Shown here: piece after piece, positions 46,383 through 56,557 of the stretch
Numbering within the stretch: position 1 is the stretch's first letter
How the letters are laid out: each line of letters begins with the position of its first letter
Assembly: GCA_050116575.1 (NCBI GenBank)
Contig: JASFOJ010000006.1
Span: 1-64,000 of the forward strand
Origin: JAKEGK01 sp050116575
GTDB lineage: Bacteria > Pseudomonadota > Gammaproteobacteria > SZUA-152
Reading direction: 5' to 3'
Length of the DNA stretch: 64,000 nucleotides
Made by a program: the position numbers and the translations under genes
Notes under the pieces: generated by a model
The model's input: only the letters and a program-made list of their open reading frames with translations
Databases searched by the model: none
Told to the model about the DNA's origin: nothing

Positions 46383-46670
46383 TTATTTATGGGCGATGGG
46401 CTTTTCCGTGAACAGGTAATCTTTCAGTTCGTCATTAAACTTGGCATCTTTGCGGCGAATCCATTCCAGCACCATGGCTGCGTGTTCCTTTTCTTCGTCC
46501 CGGTTATGAGCCAGAATGGCTTTCAACTCCTCATCCTTGCAGGCATCGATTCGCTGGTTATACCAGTCGACGGCTTCCAGTTCTTCCATTAACGAAATAA
46601 CCGCACGATGGAAGTCACGGGTGTCATCGCTCAATTCACCGACTGGTTCATGATAACCTTCATTTGCCAT
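46383..46670 (-). CDS. Encapsulated-ferritin-type (EncFtn) ferroxidase, no cargo tail
   Basis: A 95-residue, largely helical protein closely matching the encapsulin-associated ferritin family. The segment MEELEAVDWYNQRID and the HNRDEEKEHAAMVLEW run are family signatures. By alignment with the Rhodospirillum rubrum protein (from memory), the metal ligands correspond to Glu30, Glu60 and His63. These proteins form a ring of dimers and oxidise Fe(II), delivering iron to an encapsulin shell. Here the chain ends at DYLFTEKPIAHK and lacks the C-terminal peptide that docks cargo in the shell. No encapsulin gene lies next to it. The ribosome binding site is caggag. Confidence 0.9.
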   Translation of the reverse strand: MANEGYHEPVGELSDDTRDFHRAVISLMEELEAVDWYNQRIDACKDEELKAILAHNRDEEKEHAAMVLEWIRRKDAKFNDELKDYLFTEKPIAHK

Positions 46671-47058
46671 TAGTTATTCTCCTGAGGTATTGTTAATTTA
46701 AACAACTTTTAGTCTTAGGGTCGGAAAAATTCTGTTCGAATATCGACCAAATTGGCCATAGACCATAAGCAAATTCTATTGATTCGCCGCTGGAAATTCA
46801 TCAAAAATTTTCAATGTGTTCTTGACCTTGGTAGGATTTTCTCAAATCCTGCTGAGTTCTTATGAAGACTTGGTCGCCGATAGCACCCCGGCGGTCGTCG
46901 TTGAGACACCAATACCACAGGAAAACTCTGGATATTGACATTTATCATTGGCGACAAGCTTTCGTCACACGCAATATCAAAAATTCTATCTATTCGCTGA
47001 ATTGTGATACCGGAATCGGTCTATTGCAAATCCGCGGCATTTTCTAAGGATCTGCGCC
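46671..47058. other. Divergent spacer, nothing recognised
   Basis: About 390 bp between the ferritin-like gene and the MFS gene. A short open frame at 46862-47047 lacks support. A Fur-type or OxyR-type site was looked for by eye and not found. Confidence 0.3.
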
Positions 47059-48276
47059 ATGCCTTCAACCACACCACCTGAATCGAATGGCGCACAGGCA
47101 ACGCAGGATGCCCCTTCCCAAATCTCCCGGACAAATATCCTGCTGTTGGGCCTGGTGAGTTTCATTAACGATACATCCAGCAAGATCATCCTCCCGGTGC
47201 TGCCGTTGTTCATCAAAGATCTCGGAGGTGGCGGCCTGGCAATAGGGATTATTTCCGGCATCAGCGACAGTATCGCCAGCCTGTTTACGCTTTTCGCCGG
47301 TTACTGGTCCGACCGAGTCGGCAACCGCAAAACCTTTGTATTCAGCGGTTATGTTATCGCTGCCATTGCCAAATTGTGCTTTGCCTTTGCGTACATGTGG
47401 CAACACGTGTTACTGCTCCGAACCATTGAACGGCTGGGCAAAGGCATTCGCAGCGCCCCGCGGGATGCGCTATTGGCCTCGTCGACACACCAAAAAATCC
47501 GCGGCCGCGGTTTCGGTGTACATCGGGCCATGGACAGTGCTGGCGCCGTGTTTGGCACTCTAATTGCGTTTGTGTTGTTCTGGTACCTTGGCATGAGCTT
47601 CAGCCACATTTTTATCATTGCAGGTGTGACCGGATTCGCTGCACTGATTCCATTGTTTTTTGTCAAAGAGAGCGATCGGCCGGTAAGGCAAAGACACTAT
47701 CGATTCAGTTTGAAAGGCCTGTCACTACCGTTGAAAAATTTTATCACGGTCGCTTTTTTGTTTTCCCTGGCCAATTTTAGTTATATGTTTTTCGTACTTC
47801 ACAGCCAGGGAGCCTTTGAAGGCAAACTTGCCGTGGGCATCCCTATCCTGTTATATGCACTTTTTAACCTGGTTTATACCGTGCTGGCGATCCCGGCCGG
47901 GATCCTGTCAGATCGTATTGGGCGCAAAAACGTACTATTAGCTGGTTACGGTACCTATATACTGGTATGTCTGGGCTTTATGATTGCCAATAGTTTGCTG
48001 ATGTATTTGCTGCTGTTTGTGCTCTACGGCTTGAATTACGCGTTGGTCAATGCCAATGAACGGGCCTTTGTGTCCGATCTCGCCCACGAATCGGCGCGCG
48101 GTGTTGCCTTGGGGACCTATCACATGGCGACCAGTATTGCCGCCCTCCCCGCCGGTCTGATTGCCGGGTTGTTGTGGGATTTGAACCCGATATATACGTT
48201 CGCCTTTGGCGCTTTACTCGCCGTCGCCGCGGTCATTGTGTTGTTAGCCGGCATTCGTTCTGAAAATGCATCCTAA
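47059..48276 (+). CDS. Major facilitator superfamily transporter
   Basis: A 405-residue inner-membrane transporter with about 12 membrane segments. The MFS loop 2-3 signature GYWSDRVGNRKTF and a second in the other half (GILSDRIGRKNVLLAGY) are clear. The segment RTIERLGKGIRSAPRDAL matches drug/sugar-exporter-like MFS proteins of the YxiO/UMF group. The substrate is unknown. It starts from ATG 47059, with no strong ribosome binding site. Confidence 0.9.
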   Translation: MPSTTPPESNGAQATQDAPSQISRTNILLLGLVSFINDTSSKIILPVLPLFIKDLGGGGLAIGIISGISDSIASLFTLFAGYWSDRVGNRKTFVFSGYVIAAIAKLCFAFAYMWQHVLLLRTIERLGKGIRSAPRDALLASSTHQKIRGRGFGVHRAMDSAGAVFGTLIAFVLFWYLGMSFSHIFIIAGVTGFAALIPLFFVKESDRPVRQRHYRFSLKGLSLPLKNFITVAFLFSLANFSYMFFVLHSQGAFEGKLAVGIPILLYALFNLVYTVLAIPAGILSDRIGRKNVLLAGYGTYILVCLGFMIANSLLMYLLLFVLYGLNYALVNANERAFVSDLAHESARGVALGTYHMATSIAALPAGLIAGLLWDLNPIYTFAFGALLAVAAVIVLLAGIRSENAS

Positions 48277-48376
48277 TTCGGTTTACAAACGTAACCCCAG
48301 GGCTCAGCAGGTGGATGTATCAAATCATCAACTACCAATATGCCCGCGACAACCACGTTCGTTAAATGGCAGCACA

Positions 48377-48400
48377 AACGGCCCTGCATTAAGGGCCGTT
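48377..48400. terminator. Hairpin between the convergent MFS and CBS genes
   Basis: Arms aacggccct (48377-48385) and agggccgtt (48392-48400) around gcatta. It is probably a shared end point, though no U-run is adjacent. Confidence 0.45.
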
Positions 48401-48448
48401 CGTCAATTGATACTTTTTGTTAGAAGCAGTAGGTGCTTCGGCTCTTAG

Positions 48449-48892
48449 CTAGTGGTGAGTACATACCTGCTTTAGCGTATTCATTGTATCCCGGAAACTC
48501 AGCTCAGAATTATCCTCCTGGGCCAGACTGATAATATCGTCGATGGACAGCACCCCCTGCAACTGGCCGTTGCTATCGATAACAGGGAGGCGGCGGATAT
48601 GATGATCCGACATCAATTGCAAAGCGTTTTTTATATCCTCGTCACTGCGACAGGTAAATAGTGACCGGTTATTCAGTATGTCGTTAGTTTTCAGCTCCCA
48701 TTCCGCTTTATGATTGAGCGCACACCCCATGGCAATATCCCGGTCAGTGATAATACCCACCAGATTGTTGGAACTATCAAGTACCGGAATAGACCCGCAA
48801 TTCTTGTCCCACATGATTTTCGCCACCGACTCTAGGTCACTGTCGGCACTACAAGTGCCAACGTCTTTGCTCATAATGTCACTTACGTTCAT
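48449..48892 (-). CDS. CBS-domain pair protein
   Basis: Start chosen at ATG 48892 behind cggagga, which gives 147 residues (an earlier start at 48955 is less likely). Two CBS motifs are visible: VSDIMSKDVGTCSADSDLE and SIPVLDSSNNLVGIITDRDIA, then LFTCRSDEDIKNALQLM and RRLPVIDSNGQLQGVLSIDDI. Such pairs bind adenine nucleotides and act as energy sensors. No fused effector domain is present. Confidence 0.9.
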   Translation of the reverse strand: MNVSDIMSKDVGTCSADSDLESVAKIMWDKNCGSIPVLDSSNNLVGIITDRDIAMGCALNHKAEWELKTNDILNNRSLFTCRSDEDIKNALQLMSDHHIRRLPVIDSNGQLQGVLSIDDIISLAQEDNSELSFRDTMNTLKQVCTHH

Positions 48893-49278
48893 GATCGTTC
48901 CTCCGATTTTTTTCACCCTGCCTGTTGACTTACGTGTTTTCGACACATATAGCAAACACCTTATTGATAGCTATGCGTTGAGATGTTCCTAAATATTCAG
49001 CCACATGCCTTCCATCTAGTCAACGAATAGCCAAATAATTTCGTTGTTATTGAACACTCATTGTGTAATTTTAACCGCAGACTTTTTTCCGCCTGGATGG
49101 AATCCAGGTCAACACCTGCCAGCCGTTGGTAACTGTATTCGATAGTTGTCGTTCTTTCAGGGCCGTTTAGACGCACGGAATATACCGATATCGCTTCACT
49201 GCAGCTATGAACCACAAGCAATTCAAGTATTGGAAGTGCGCCACTGCCAGCACATCCGACCGAATATCCCCCCCGCGT
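48893..49278. other. Spacer between CBS and OsmC genes
   Basis: About 385 bp without a supported gene. It holds a weak caacgaa/ttcgttg dyad near 49020-49045. Confidence 0.25.
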
Positions 49279-49704
49279 CTAATTCATTTGTGCTTTTAGC
49301 GATATTTCGACACCCTTCAAGGCATGTGACACAGGACAGTCGACTTTGGCGGTCTGGGCACACTTATCAAATGTGTCCTTGTCCATACCTGGCACTTGAG
49401 CCCTGGTTTCCAGATCGATACGGGAAATCTTGAAGCCCCCGTTTTTAGGATCCAGATGAACACTGGCCTGGGTGTCTATCATTTCCGGAGTATGTCCTGC
49501 ATCTTCCAGAATCATCGACAGTGCCATGGAGAAACAACCGGCGTGCGCGGCGGCAATAAGTTCTTCGGGATTACTACCATTTTCGGATTCGAAGCGGGAA
49601 CCGAAAGAATAGGGGCCTTCAAAAACTCCGCTACCCAGTTGCATTTTACCCTTCCCGTTCTTCAAGCCCCCCGTCCATTGTGCTTTGGAGACGCGTATTG
49701 GCAT
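49279..49704 (-). CDS. osmC: Organic hydroperoxide reductase OsmC
   Basis: Start chosen at ATG 49704 behind gaaggag, giving 141 residues. The chain follows E. coli OsmC closely: KAQWTGGLKNGKGKM, NPEELIAAAHAGCFSMALS with the peroxidatic Cys, and KVDCPVSHAL with the resolving Cys. It reduces organic hydroperoxides in the cytoplasm. The next gene upstream (thioredoxin-fold) is on the same strand 55 bp away, so the two probably form one unit. Confidence 0.93.
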   Translation of the reverse strand: MPIRVSKAQWTGGLKNGKGKMQLGSGVFEGPYSFGSRFESENGSNPEELIAAAHAGCFSMALSMILEDAGHTPEMIDTQASVHLDPKNGGFKISRIDLETRAQVPGMDKDTFDKCAQTAKVDCPVSHALKGVEISLKAQMN

Positions 49705-49759
49705 ATTTTTCTCCTTCAATATTTATCGATCGTTGATATAGATGATTGGATGCGTCCGG

Positions 49760-50359
49760 TTAAGCGTATTTACGTTGTTGCTCAATGAAATATTCTGGTT
49801 CGTTGCCGGGTTTCCATTTTATGTTGCATCCGACACTGGGCTTTTGTGGCTTGGGTGGCTCCTGTCCTTTCAATAGTGCTTCGATTGCGCCCCTTAACTG
49901 ATCACCCGTAACAGACACATCGTTGTCAGGCCGGCTGTCATCAAAGCGCCCTCTATACACCAGTTTCAGGTTGTGATCGTAAAGGAAGAAATCCGGTGTA
50001 CAGGAAGCTTGAAAAGCCTTGGCAACTTCCTGGCTTTCATTATCCAGATAAGGAAACGTAAAACCGTAAGTCTTTTCCGCCTTTGCCATCCGGTCCGGCC
50101 GGTCTTCTTCGTGCTGGGCAGGATCGTTGGCGTTAATGGCGACCGCCGCCAGGCCTTTCGGCTGATATTCCTTGATCATTTCAACTAACGCTGGGAGTAT
50201 ATGCGTCGTATAAGGACAATGATGACTGATAAACGCCACCAGCATCGCATTTGCTCCTTCAAAATCCCTTAATTCATGTAGATTATTATGAACGTCAGGA
50301 AGTTTGAAATACGGAGCAGTCGACCCTAGGGGTGTCATTACAGATGGTGTTAATGTCAT
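49760..50359 (-). CDS. Thioredoxin-fold AhpC/TSA-like protein
   Basis: A 199-residue protein. The ISHHCPYTTHILPAL motif with one Cys is the mark of a family related to redoxin/thioredoxin-like proteins (pattern HCPxxxH). Other landmarks are AINANDPAQHEEDRPDRM, the cis-Pro stretch CTPDFFLYDHN, and the terminal SVGCNIKWKPGNEPEY. Start ATG 50359 has a gaggaga ribosome binding site. It is probably a peroxidase or redox protein that acts together with OsmC. Confidence 0.88.
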   Translation of the reverse strand: MTLTPSVMTPLGSTAPYFKLPDVHNNLHELRDFEGANAMLVAFISHHCPYTTHILPALVEMIKEYQPKGLAAVAINANDPAQHEEDRPDRMAKAEKTYGFTFPYLDNESQEVAKAFQASCTPDFFLYDHNLKLVYRGRFDDSRPDNDVSVTGDQLRGAIEALLKGQEPPKPQKPSVGCNIKWKPGNEPEYFIEQQRKYA

Positions 50360-50845
50360 AGACTCACTCTCCTCAATTCAATGGCTTTAATTAATCAAGT
50401 ACACCATTGCACAAATGTGGATTCACGGTGATGAATTTATCGAAGCCCATCCAGTCAATAGACGGATACCGGAAATATATCGACAAATAAGTCGTGACTG
50501 AACGAAAATCATCGTCAGCCTAAACCGTATAAACGCTATGCTAGTTTATAGTCTACGATTTATACAGCAATGAAATTTATCAATCGTGGGGCAATAAAAG
50601 GTATAGGGGGCGTTGGTAAATAATTTACTATATTTAACAAGCATTAATAATTTCTATCTTTTTAAGGTGTGTAACTAGTGAACATATTCGGAGCAACCCA
50701 TCAAAACCGATGAGCATATCGTATCGTCACAGGATGCGTCACCGCTTGTTTGTGCATCGCAACGTCAACAGCGCGAAAGCGGAATGGAAGCATCATTATT
50801 ATTCCAACGGTGTTGGTGGTAACCACCGAACCCAGATATTAAAAT
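50360..50845. other. Spacer between thioredoxin-fold gene and glgX
   Basis: About 485 bp. An open frame at 50710-50979 overlaps the glgX 3' end on the other strand and is a shadow. Nothing else is supported. Confidence 0.25.
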
Positions 50846-52978
50846 CTATTTATTTTGGCGAGCATAACGTATCAGAACCAGAGATCGACCTCTCACTTTC
50901 ACCGCGTGGCCAACGGATTTTTCACGGATACCATTTTGACGGCTGCTGGATGTATCAATTAGCTTCGTGCGTCGACTGAAGTTTTTCAGTTGCGGCAAAA
51001 TATATTCAATCGTTTTATCGGATGCGTTCATTATCAACATAAACGTATCATCGGGTTCTCGTTCACCGCGTTCGGTCAAGTGATATTGACCGGCTTCACC
51101 ACTTATTAGCAACGCAATAGAAAGTAGAGAATCATTGTGCCAGTCATCCCGCTCCATTTCCTTCCCATTGGATTTAAGCCAGACGATATCTCGTGTACTG
51201 GTTCCGGGAGTCTCTCCGCCATGAAAAAATCGATGACGATGAAAAACGATATGCTCACGCCGTATACGAATAATATCCTGGGTAAATGCCTGTAACGACC
51301 GGCCTGCTTCGTTTATGCCCTCCCAATCCAACCAGGTAAGTTCGTTGTCCTGACAATACGCGTTGTTGTTACCGTGCTGGGTGTGACCAAACTCATCACC
51401 CGCCAACATCATGGGTATACCCTGCGACAACATCAGGGTTGCCAGGAAATTCCTTTTTTGCTGCTCCCGGAATTGGTGGATTTTGGAATCGTCTGTCGGT
51501 CCTTCAACACCGCAATTCCAACTGAAGTTATGATCGCTACCGTCGCGATTGTTCTCTTTATTGGCCTCATTGTGCTTGCTGTTGTAACTCACCAGATCGT
51601 GCAGCGTAAAACCATCGTGCGCGGTAACAAAGTTAATACTGGACCACGGCCGCCGACCCCGCCGGTCAAAAATATCGGAGGAACCGGCCATTCGCGATGC
51701 CAGTTCGGAAAGCTGGCCACTGTCTCCCTTCCAGAACCGGCGCACAGTATCGCGGTAGCGGTCGTTCCACTCCCCCCATCCTGGTGGAAACGCTCCCAGC
51801 CGGTAGCCTCCTTCGCCGGTATCCCATGGCTCGGCGATCAGTTTTATCGTCGCCAACAGTGGATCCTGGGTGACCGCATCCAGAAAGCTGGCATGATCAT
51901 CGAACTTGCCGTTGACACGTGCCAGCGTCGTCGCCAGATCAAAGCGAAAACCATCCACCCGCATTTCCTCTACCCAATAGCGTAAGGAATCCGTCACCAT
52001 ACGCAGTACGTTAGGGTGGCGCAATTCCAGCGCGTTACCCGTTCCTGTGAAATCATTATAGTAACGCAGGTCTTCGTCCATCAGATAATAGTAGGATTTG
52101 TTGTCGATACCTCGCAATGAGAAGGTGGGGCCAAGATGGTTTCCCTCAGCTGTGTGGTTGTAAACCACGTCGAGAAATACTTCGATATCGTACTCATGAA
52201 GCAACTGGACAAACGTCTTGAATTCATTGATGCCGCCCTTTCCCAGATATTCCGGCTGTGGAGCAAAAAATCCAATGGAATTGTACCCCCAATAGTTACG
52301 CAATCCTTCGTCGATCAAACGGCGATCATGCACGAACGCATGCACCGGAAGTAATTCCACTGCTGTAATACCCAACTCCTTGAGATAACTGACGATGCCG
52401 TGCGCCGCCAGGCCCCCAAACGTGCCACGTAAAGCTTCGGGCACGTTTGGGTGGCGCATGGTAAATCCGCGCACATGCATTTCATAGATTACCGAGTCAT
52501 GCCAGGGTCCTTTTGCCGGTTTGTCTACTCCCCAGGTAAAGGCCGGATCGATTACCTCGCACTTGGGGATAAACGGGGCACTATCACGGTCGTCAAAGGA
52601 TAAGTCCTTGTCGTCCGCGCCTAGCATATAACCGAACAATGCATCATCCCAGTTCAGCCCCCCCACCAGTTTTTTGGCGTAGGGATCGATAAGCAGTTTG
52701 TGATGATTGAAGCGATGCCCGTTTTGCGGATCATAAGGACCATAAACACGATAACCATAAAGTTGTCCGGCACGCACATCCGGTAAATAGCCATGCCAGA
52801 CTTCGTTGGTGTATTCCGGCAACGGCACGCGATCCACCTCGCGTTTCCCGTCGCTGTCAAAAAGGCACAGCTCCACCTTTTCAGCGTGTGCCGAAAACAG
52901 TGCAAAATTAGTCCCGGTTCCGTCCCAAGTGGCCCCCAAAGGATACGGGTGCCCTGGCCAGACGCGCTGTTTAGTCAT
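50846..52978 (-). CDS. glgX: Glycogen debranching enzyme
   Basis: A 710-residue GH13 isoamylase-type enzyme that hydrolyses alpha-1,6 branch points in glycogen. It has an N-terminal CBM48 domain (GTNFALFSAHAEKVELCLFD), and the catalytic barrel with DVVYNHTAEG, RVDGFRFDLA (nucleophile Asp), AEPWD (acid/base Glu) and TAHDG (third carboxylate), plus a C-terminal beta domain. No other glycogen gene lies nearby. Confidence 0.95.
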   Translation of the reverse strand: MTKQRVWPGHPYPLGATWDGTGTNFALFSAHAEKVELCLFDSDGKREVDRVPLPEYTNEVWHGYLPDVRAGQLYGYRVYGPYDPQNGHRFNHHKLLIDPYAKKLVGGLNWDDALFGYMLGADDKDLSFDDRDSAPFIPKCEVIDPAFTWGVDKPAKGPWHDSVIYEMHVRGFTMRHPNVPEALRGTFGGLAAHGIVSYLKELGITAVELLPVHAFVHDRRLIDEGLRNYWGYNSIGFFAPQPEYLGKGGINEFKTFVQLLHEYDIEVFLDVVYNHTAEGNHLGPTFSLRGIDNKSYYYLMDEDLRYYNDFTGTGNALELRHPNVLRMVTDSLRYWVEEMRVDGFRFDLATTLARVNGKFDDHASFLDAVTQDPLLATIKLIAEPWDTGEGGYRLGAFPPGWGEWNDRYRDTVRRFWKGDSGQLSELASRMAGSSDIFDRRGRRPWSSINFVTAHDGFTLHDLVSYNSKHNEANKENNRDGSDHNFSWNCGVEGPTDDSKIHQFREQQKRNFLATLMLSQGIPMMLAGDEFGHTQHGNNNAYCQDNELTWLDWEGINEAGRSLQAFTQDIIRIRREHIVFHRHRFFHGGETPGTSTRDIVWLKSNGKEMERDDWHNDSLLSIALLISGEAGQYHLTERGEREPDDTFMLIMNASDKTIEYILPQLKNFSRRTKLIDTSSSRQNGIREKSVGHAVKVRGRSLVLIRYARQNK

Positions 52979-53413
52979 AGATAATTATTCAACTCCACTG
53001 TGTAGTTAATACCAGAGCCCAGTCTCGCCCAATAGATCAATGTAAATTCAGTTAACCGCTACGGGTCAAATAACATCACCAGACGTCACAATTGCGTCAC
53101 GATGACTCAATACATATCGGTTTTCGCTTCGATCAGAACGCGGCCGTGTTGCGATGAAGATCGACAGGTGCCCTGGTCGAGTCCGCGCCGTCACATTCAC
53201 ACATTATATCTATGGTATTCATTTAACAATTGCATTGACATTACGCAACATTCTTTCATTTCGATTTCCGCCGCGCAATTTGAAGTTTCCTGTCAAGCCA
53301 ACACGTTACCCGAATAGTAGTACCGACGAATTGACCCATTTCAATGCAGTTTATCAGCACCGTCATTAATTTAATATCAACCTTTGAAACCGACTCATTA
53401 CTGGCTAGCTTAG
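52979..53413. other. Spacer between glgX and the decayed BON gene
   Basis: About 435 bp. Short open frames at 53102-53317 and 53154-53369 overlap one another, lack ribosome binding sites and are not supported. Confidence 0.25.
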
Positions 53414-53875
53414 ATGAAGAAAAAGCATACTTTCTCAAATATAGATGCAAGATCAATGGTTCGATTGGTTATACTTTTCGCACTAACACTATACGCAGTA
53501 ATCATCTTTGTTCCGTGGATATAGTGCCGGCTGTTGCTGCCTAAAAACGCCTGACTATATTACTGACAGTAACATTTCCGGCCACATAAAAAGTGGATTT
53601 GCTTTTGATCCAGCCTAGCTGTTTCAGATGTCAATGTTTACACCAACAATGGCATTGCAACACCCACCGACACTGTTACCATTATACGGCTAAAAAAACC
53701 GGCTACGCACATCGCCAATACTGTGTGCGGCGTACGCGCCGTTGTCAATCGTATGAGTGCTGATCCCATTTTTGACAACACCGCCTAAAAACTGCGCGAA
53801 GAAATACAATCAGTAGATATTAATGTTGTTAACAATGACAAAGTAACGGGAAGTGAAATCAAATGCATTAATTGA
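53414..53875 (+). pseudogene. Decayed BON-domain exported protein
   Basis: Reading the three frames together reconstructs an OsmY-like product. A signal-like start (MKKKHTFSNIDARSMVRLV..., from ATG 53414) stops at a TAG at 53522. Downstream pieces include AVAA, DYITDSNISGHIKSGFAFDP (about 53553-53613), then after a frameshift near 53612 the piece LAVSDVNVYTNNGIAT and, further on, GVRAVVNRMSADP. These are the BON pattern (LxVsDVxVxxxxGxVxLxGxV, then GVxxVxNxl). A TAA at 53786 interrupts the frame again, and the last open piece ends at 53875. At least two frameshifts and two stop codons are needed to read it. Confidence 0.5.
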
Positions 53876-53952
53876 TATGTATCTATAATATATTTGATTG
53901 AATTTGATACTATTTTTAGCGAGTTTACAAAACCATCTATGGAATTGACTAT

Positions 53953-55674
53953 ATGCCACTACATAATCGGGAAATCGCTGACAAATTTGACGAACTGGCT
54001 GATCTGCTGGAAATTGAAGGCGCCAACCGTTTCCGTGTCCGGGCCTACCGCGATGCCGCCAGAACCGTGCGCGGTTATTCAAAAAGCATGAATGATTTAG
54101 TGAAAAGCGAAAGCGATCTCACGGAACTACCCGGTATTGGCAAAGACCTTGCCGAAAAAATAAAAATCATGACCAAAACGGGCAAGCTGCCATTGTTGCA
54201 GGAAGTCGAAAAGCACGTGCCCCCTGCGCTCAGCGAAATCATGCATATCGAGGGAGTCGGTCCAAAACGCACCAAAATGCTTTATGACAAGCTCCAGGTT
54301 AGCTCCACCGACGACCTCAAAAAAGCGCTAACCGAGGGAAAAGTGCGGGAGCTGGAAGGCTTTGGGAAAAAGACCGAGCAAACGATCAAGGACCGCCTGG
54401 GAAAATTCACCGGTACCAAACAACGTACCAAGCTTATTGAAGCGGAAGATATTGCCAAGCCGTTGCTTGCATATATCAATAAGAGCAAGGGTATTAAACA
54501 AGCCATCGTCGCTGGCAGTTACCGTCGGCGTAAGGAAACTGTGGGTGATCTTGATATCCTGGTAACCGTAAAACAGGACAATAACGTCATGGAACGTTTC
54601 ATTAAATATGACGAAGTTGACGAAATCATCTCACAGGGTAAAACCCGCTCCACGGTGCAATTGCGCTCCGGCATACACATCGATTTGCGTGCGGTTCCGC
54701 AGGTTAGCTACGGCGCCGCCCTGCACTACTTCACCGGTTCCAAAGCTCACAATATTGCGATACGTAAGATAGGTGTCAAGAAAGGTTACAAAATCAACGA
54801 ATACGGCGTGTTTAAAGGTGACAAACGTATCGCTGGCAAAACCGAAGAAGAAGTTTACAAGAAAGTCGGATTGCCTTACATCGTGCCGGAACTGCGTGAG
54901 GACCGCGGCGAAATCGATGCGGCGAAAAAAGGCAAACTGCCTGAGTTAATTAGATTGAAAGATATTCGCGGCGACCTGCACAGTCACACCAAGGCCACCG
55001 ATGGCCATGAGACGCTCGAACAAATGGCAAAAGCCGCTGCGGACCGGCATTATCAATATCTGGCCATCACTGACCACAGCAAACATGTCACCGTGGCGCA
55101 CGGACTCGACAAAACACGGTTACTGAAACAAATTAAAGCGATCGACAAATTAAACGGGAAACTTGACAACATCAGATTGCTTAAATCCAGCGAAGTGGAT
55201 ATCCTGGAAGACGGATCATTGGATCTACCGGATAGCATCCTTAAAGAGCTGGATCTTACGGTCTGTTCAATACACTACAAGTTCAACCTTTCCCGTAAAA
55301 AACAAACCGAGCGCATCATTCGCGCGATGGACAATCCTTATTTTAATATTTTTGCCCATCCTCACGGGCGCTTAATTAATGAACGGGAATCCTACGATAT
55401 TGATATGGCGGCTGTCATGAAGGCCGCTAAAGAGCGCAACTGCATTATTGAACTCAACGCCCACCCGGACCGCCTGGACCTTATGGATGACGATTGTATT
55501 TTAGCCAAACAAATTGGTATCAAAATCGCAATTTCCACCGATGCTCACAGCACTTTTCACCTGGATTACATGAGATTTGGCGTGGACCAAGCACGGCGTG
55601 GTTGGTTGGAAAAGGACGATGTTATCAACACACGCCCCCTGAACAAATTGCTCAAATCACTAAAACGGACTTAG
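53953..55674 (+). CDS. polX: DNA polymerase/3'-5' exonuclease PolX
   Basis: A family X polymerase fused to a PHP exonuclease domain, 573 residues, used in base excision repair. The N-terminal HhH motifs (LPGIGKDLAEKI, IEGVGPKRTKMLY) are followed by the nucleotidyltransferase motif GSYRRRKETVGDLDILV with its metal-binding Asp pair (GDLDILV) and a third Asp in IDLRAV. The C-terminal PHP domain (GDLHSHTKATDG, AITDHSK, FAHPHGR, STDAHS) has the metal-binding His residues. It starts from ATG 53953 without a strong ribosome binding site. Confidence 0.95.
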   Translation: MPLHNREIADKFDELADLLEIEGANRFRVRAYRDAARTVRGYSKSMNDLVKSESDLTELPGIGKDLAEKIKIMTKTGKLPLLQEVEKHVPPALSEIMHIEGVGPKRTKMLYDKLQVSSTDDLKKALTEGKVRELEGFGKKTEQTIKDRLGKFTGTKQRTKLIEAEDIAKPLLAYINKSKGIKQAIVAGSYRRRKETVGDLDILVTVKQDNNVMERFIKYDEVDEIISQGKTRSTVQLRSGIHIDLRAVPQVSYGAALHYFTGSKAHNIAIRKIGVKKGYKINEYGVFKGDKRIAGKTEEEVYKKVGLPYIVPELREDRGEIDAAKKGKLPELIRLKDIRGDLHSHTKATDGHETLEQMAKAAADRHYQYLAITDHSKHVTVAHGLDKTRLLKQIKAIDKLNGKLDNIRLLKSSEVDILEDGSLDLPDSILKELDLTVCSIHYKFNLSRKKQTERIIRAMDNPYFNIFAHPHGRLINERESYDIDMAAVMKAAKERNCIIELNAHPDRLDLMDDDCILAKQIGIKIAISTDAHSTFHLDYMRFGVDQARRGWLEKDDVINTRPLNKLLKSLKRT

Positions 55675-55805
55675 ATCTACTCCCCATCTTACGATTGATA
55701 CAATTGCACACTGCCGAAGTACGGTCATGCTTCCCGCATGACTTAACGATGAACGCCGAAAAACCAAGCTGGTTCAAACAACGATGACTAAGCGATTTCT
55801 CGTCA

Positions 55806-56117
55806 TTAACCGCTTACACTATATGCACACAAATTAATATCTACTGTATAATCCGACGTTAACTGCAGCCCTACTCTGGACCCATTAATATGAGCGACCT
55901 GCGCCGGCAAACACAATGTTTTGTTCTTTCCACATGTTATATATACCTCCAGCTCAAGCGGCAAAGCCTTTGGAGGTTTCTGTGTATCTATCATTATACC
56001 GGTAGGCGATAAATTAATGGCAATTCCTGGAATAAAGGCCCCATTATACCCAATCAGCACGTGATTAAATGTATCCACCCGCTGGTGCTTTCGGCTTTCC
56101 TTTCTGGTCATCTTCAT
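55806..56117 (-). CDS. PilZ-domain protein
   Basis: A 103-residue PilZ protein, expected to bind cyclic di-GMP. The short basic motif RKHQR (about residues 9-13, RxxxR-like) and the NLSPTGIMI segment (in the place of D/NxSxxG) are the binding signature. It then runs as a beta barrel (LPLELEVYITCGKNKTL, LPAQVAHINGSRVGLQL). No fused output domain is present, so it probably regulates another protein. Confidence 0.8.
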   Translation of the reverse strand: MKMTRKESRKHQRVDTFNHVLIGYNGAFIPGIAINLSPTGIMIDTQKPPKALPLELEVYITCGKNKTLCLPAQVAHINGSRVGLQLTSDYTVDINLCAYSVSG

Positions 56118-56557
56118 AAAAATGTCCTGTCTGTTTTAACAGCGCTATGCATCGCCAGCGATCACCTCTATATTCACTGGCACTGGATTACCGGCAGAAA
56201 CCATGCCTGTCAGATGGGTGCTAACTTATTATTACTGTAATTTTATTATCTGGTTGGGTATAACGTTTTAAACGTTGCAACACTTAAACGTGACTATCTT
56301 TACTGGACTATATTCAGTGGATCATATTTACATGCTCCGAATCCACACCGCTTACTTCTTTCATACCATATTGTTATTTTTAACAACTGACTAATGGATA
56401 TTTAGACCCGGGTTATCCGTTATCTCCCGATGATCTTATGTCAACATTTCCGACAATGACACATTACTATTATGACACTATGACTGCGCCTTTTGCGGCC
56501 GATTTTGTTCGATTTGATCACGTTTCTCGTTGCTACCTTTTAAGTTACTAAATCTTG
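56118..56557. other. Spacer between PilZ and HMA-like genes
   Basis: About 440 bp AT-rich, with no coding sequence or clear regulatory motif. Confidence 0.3.
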
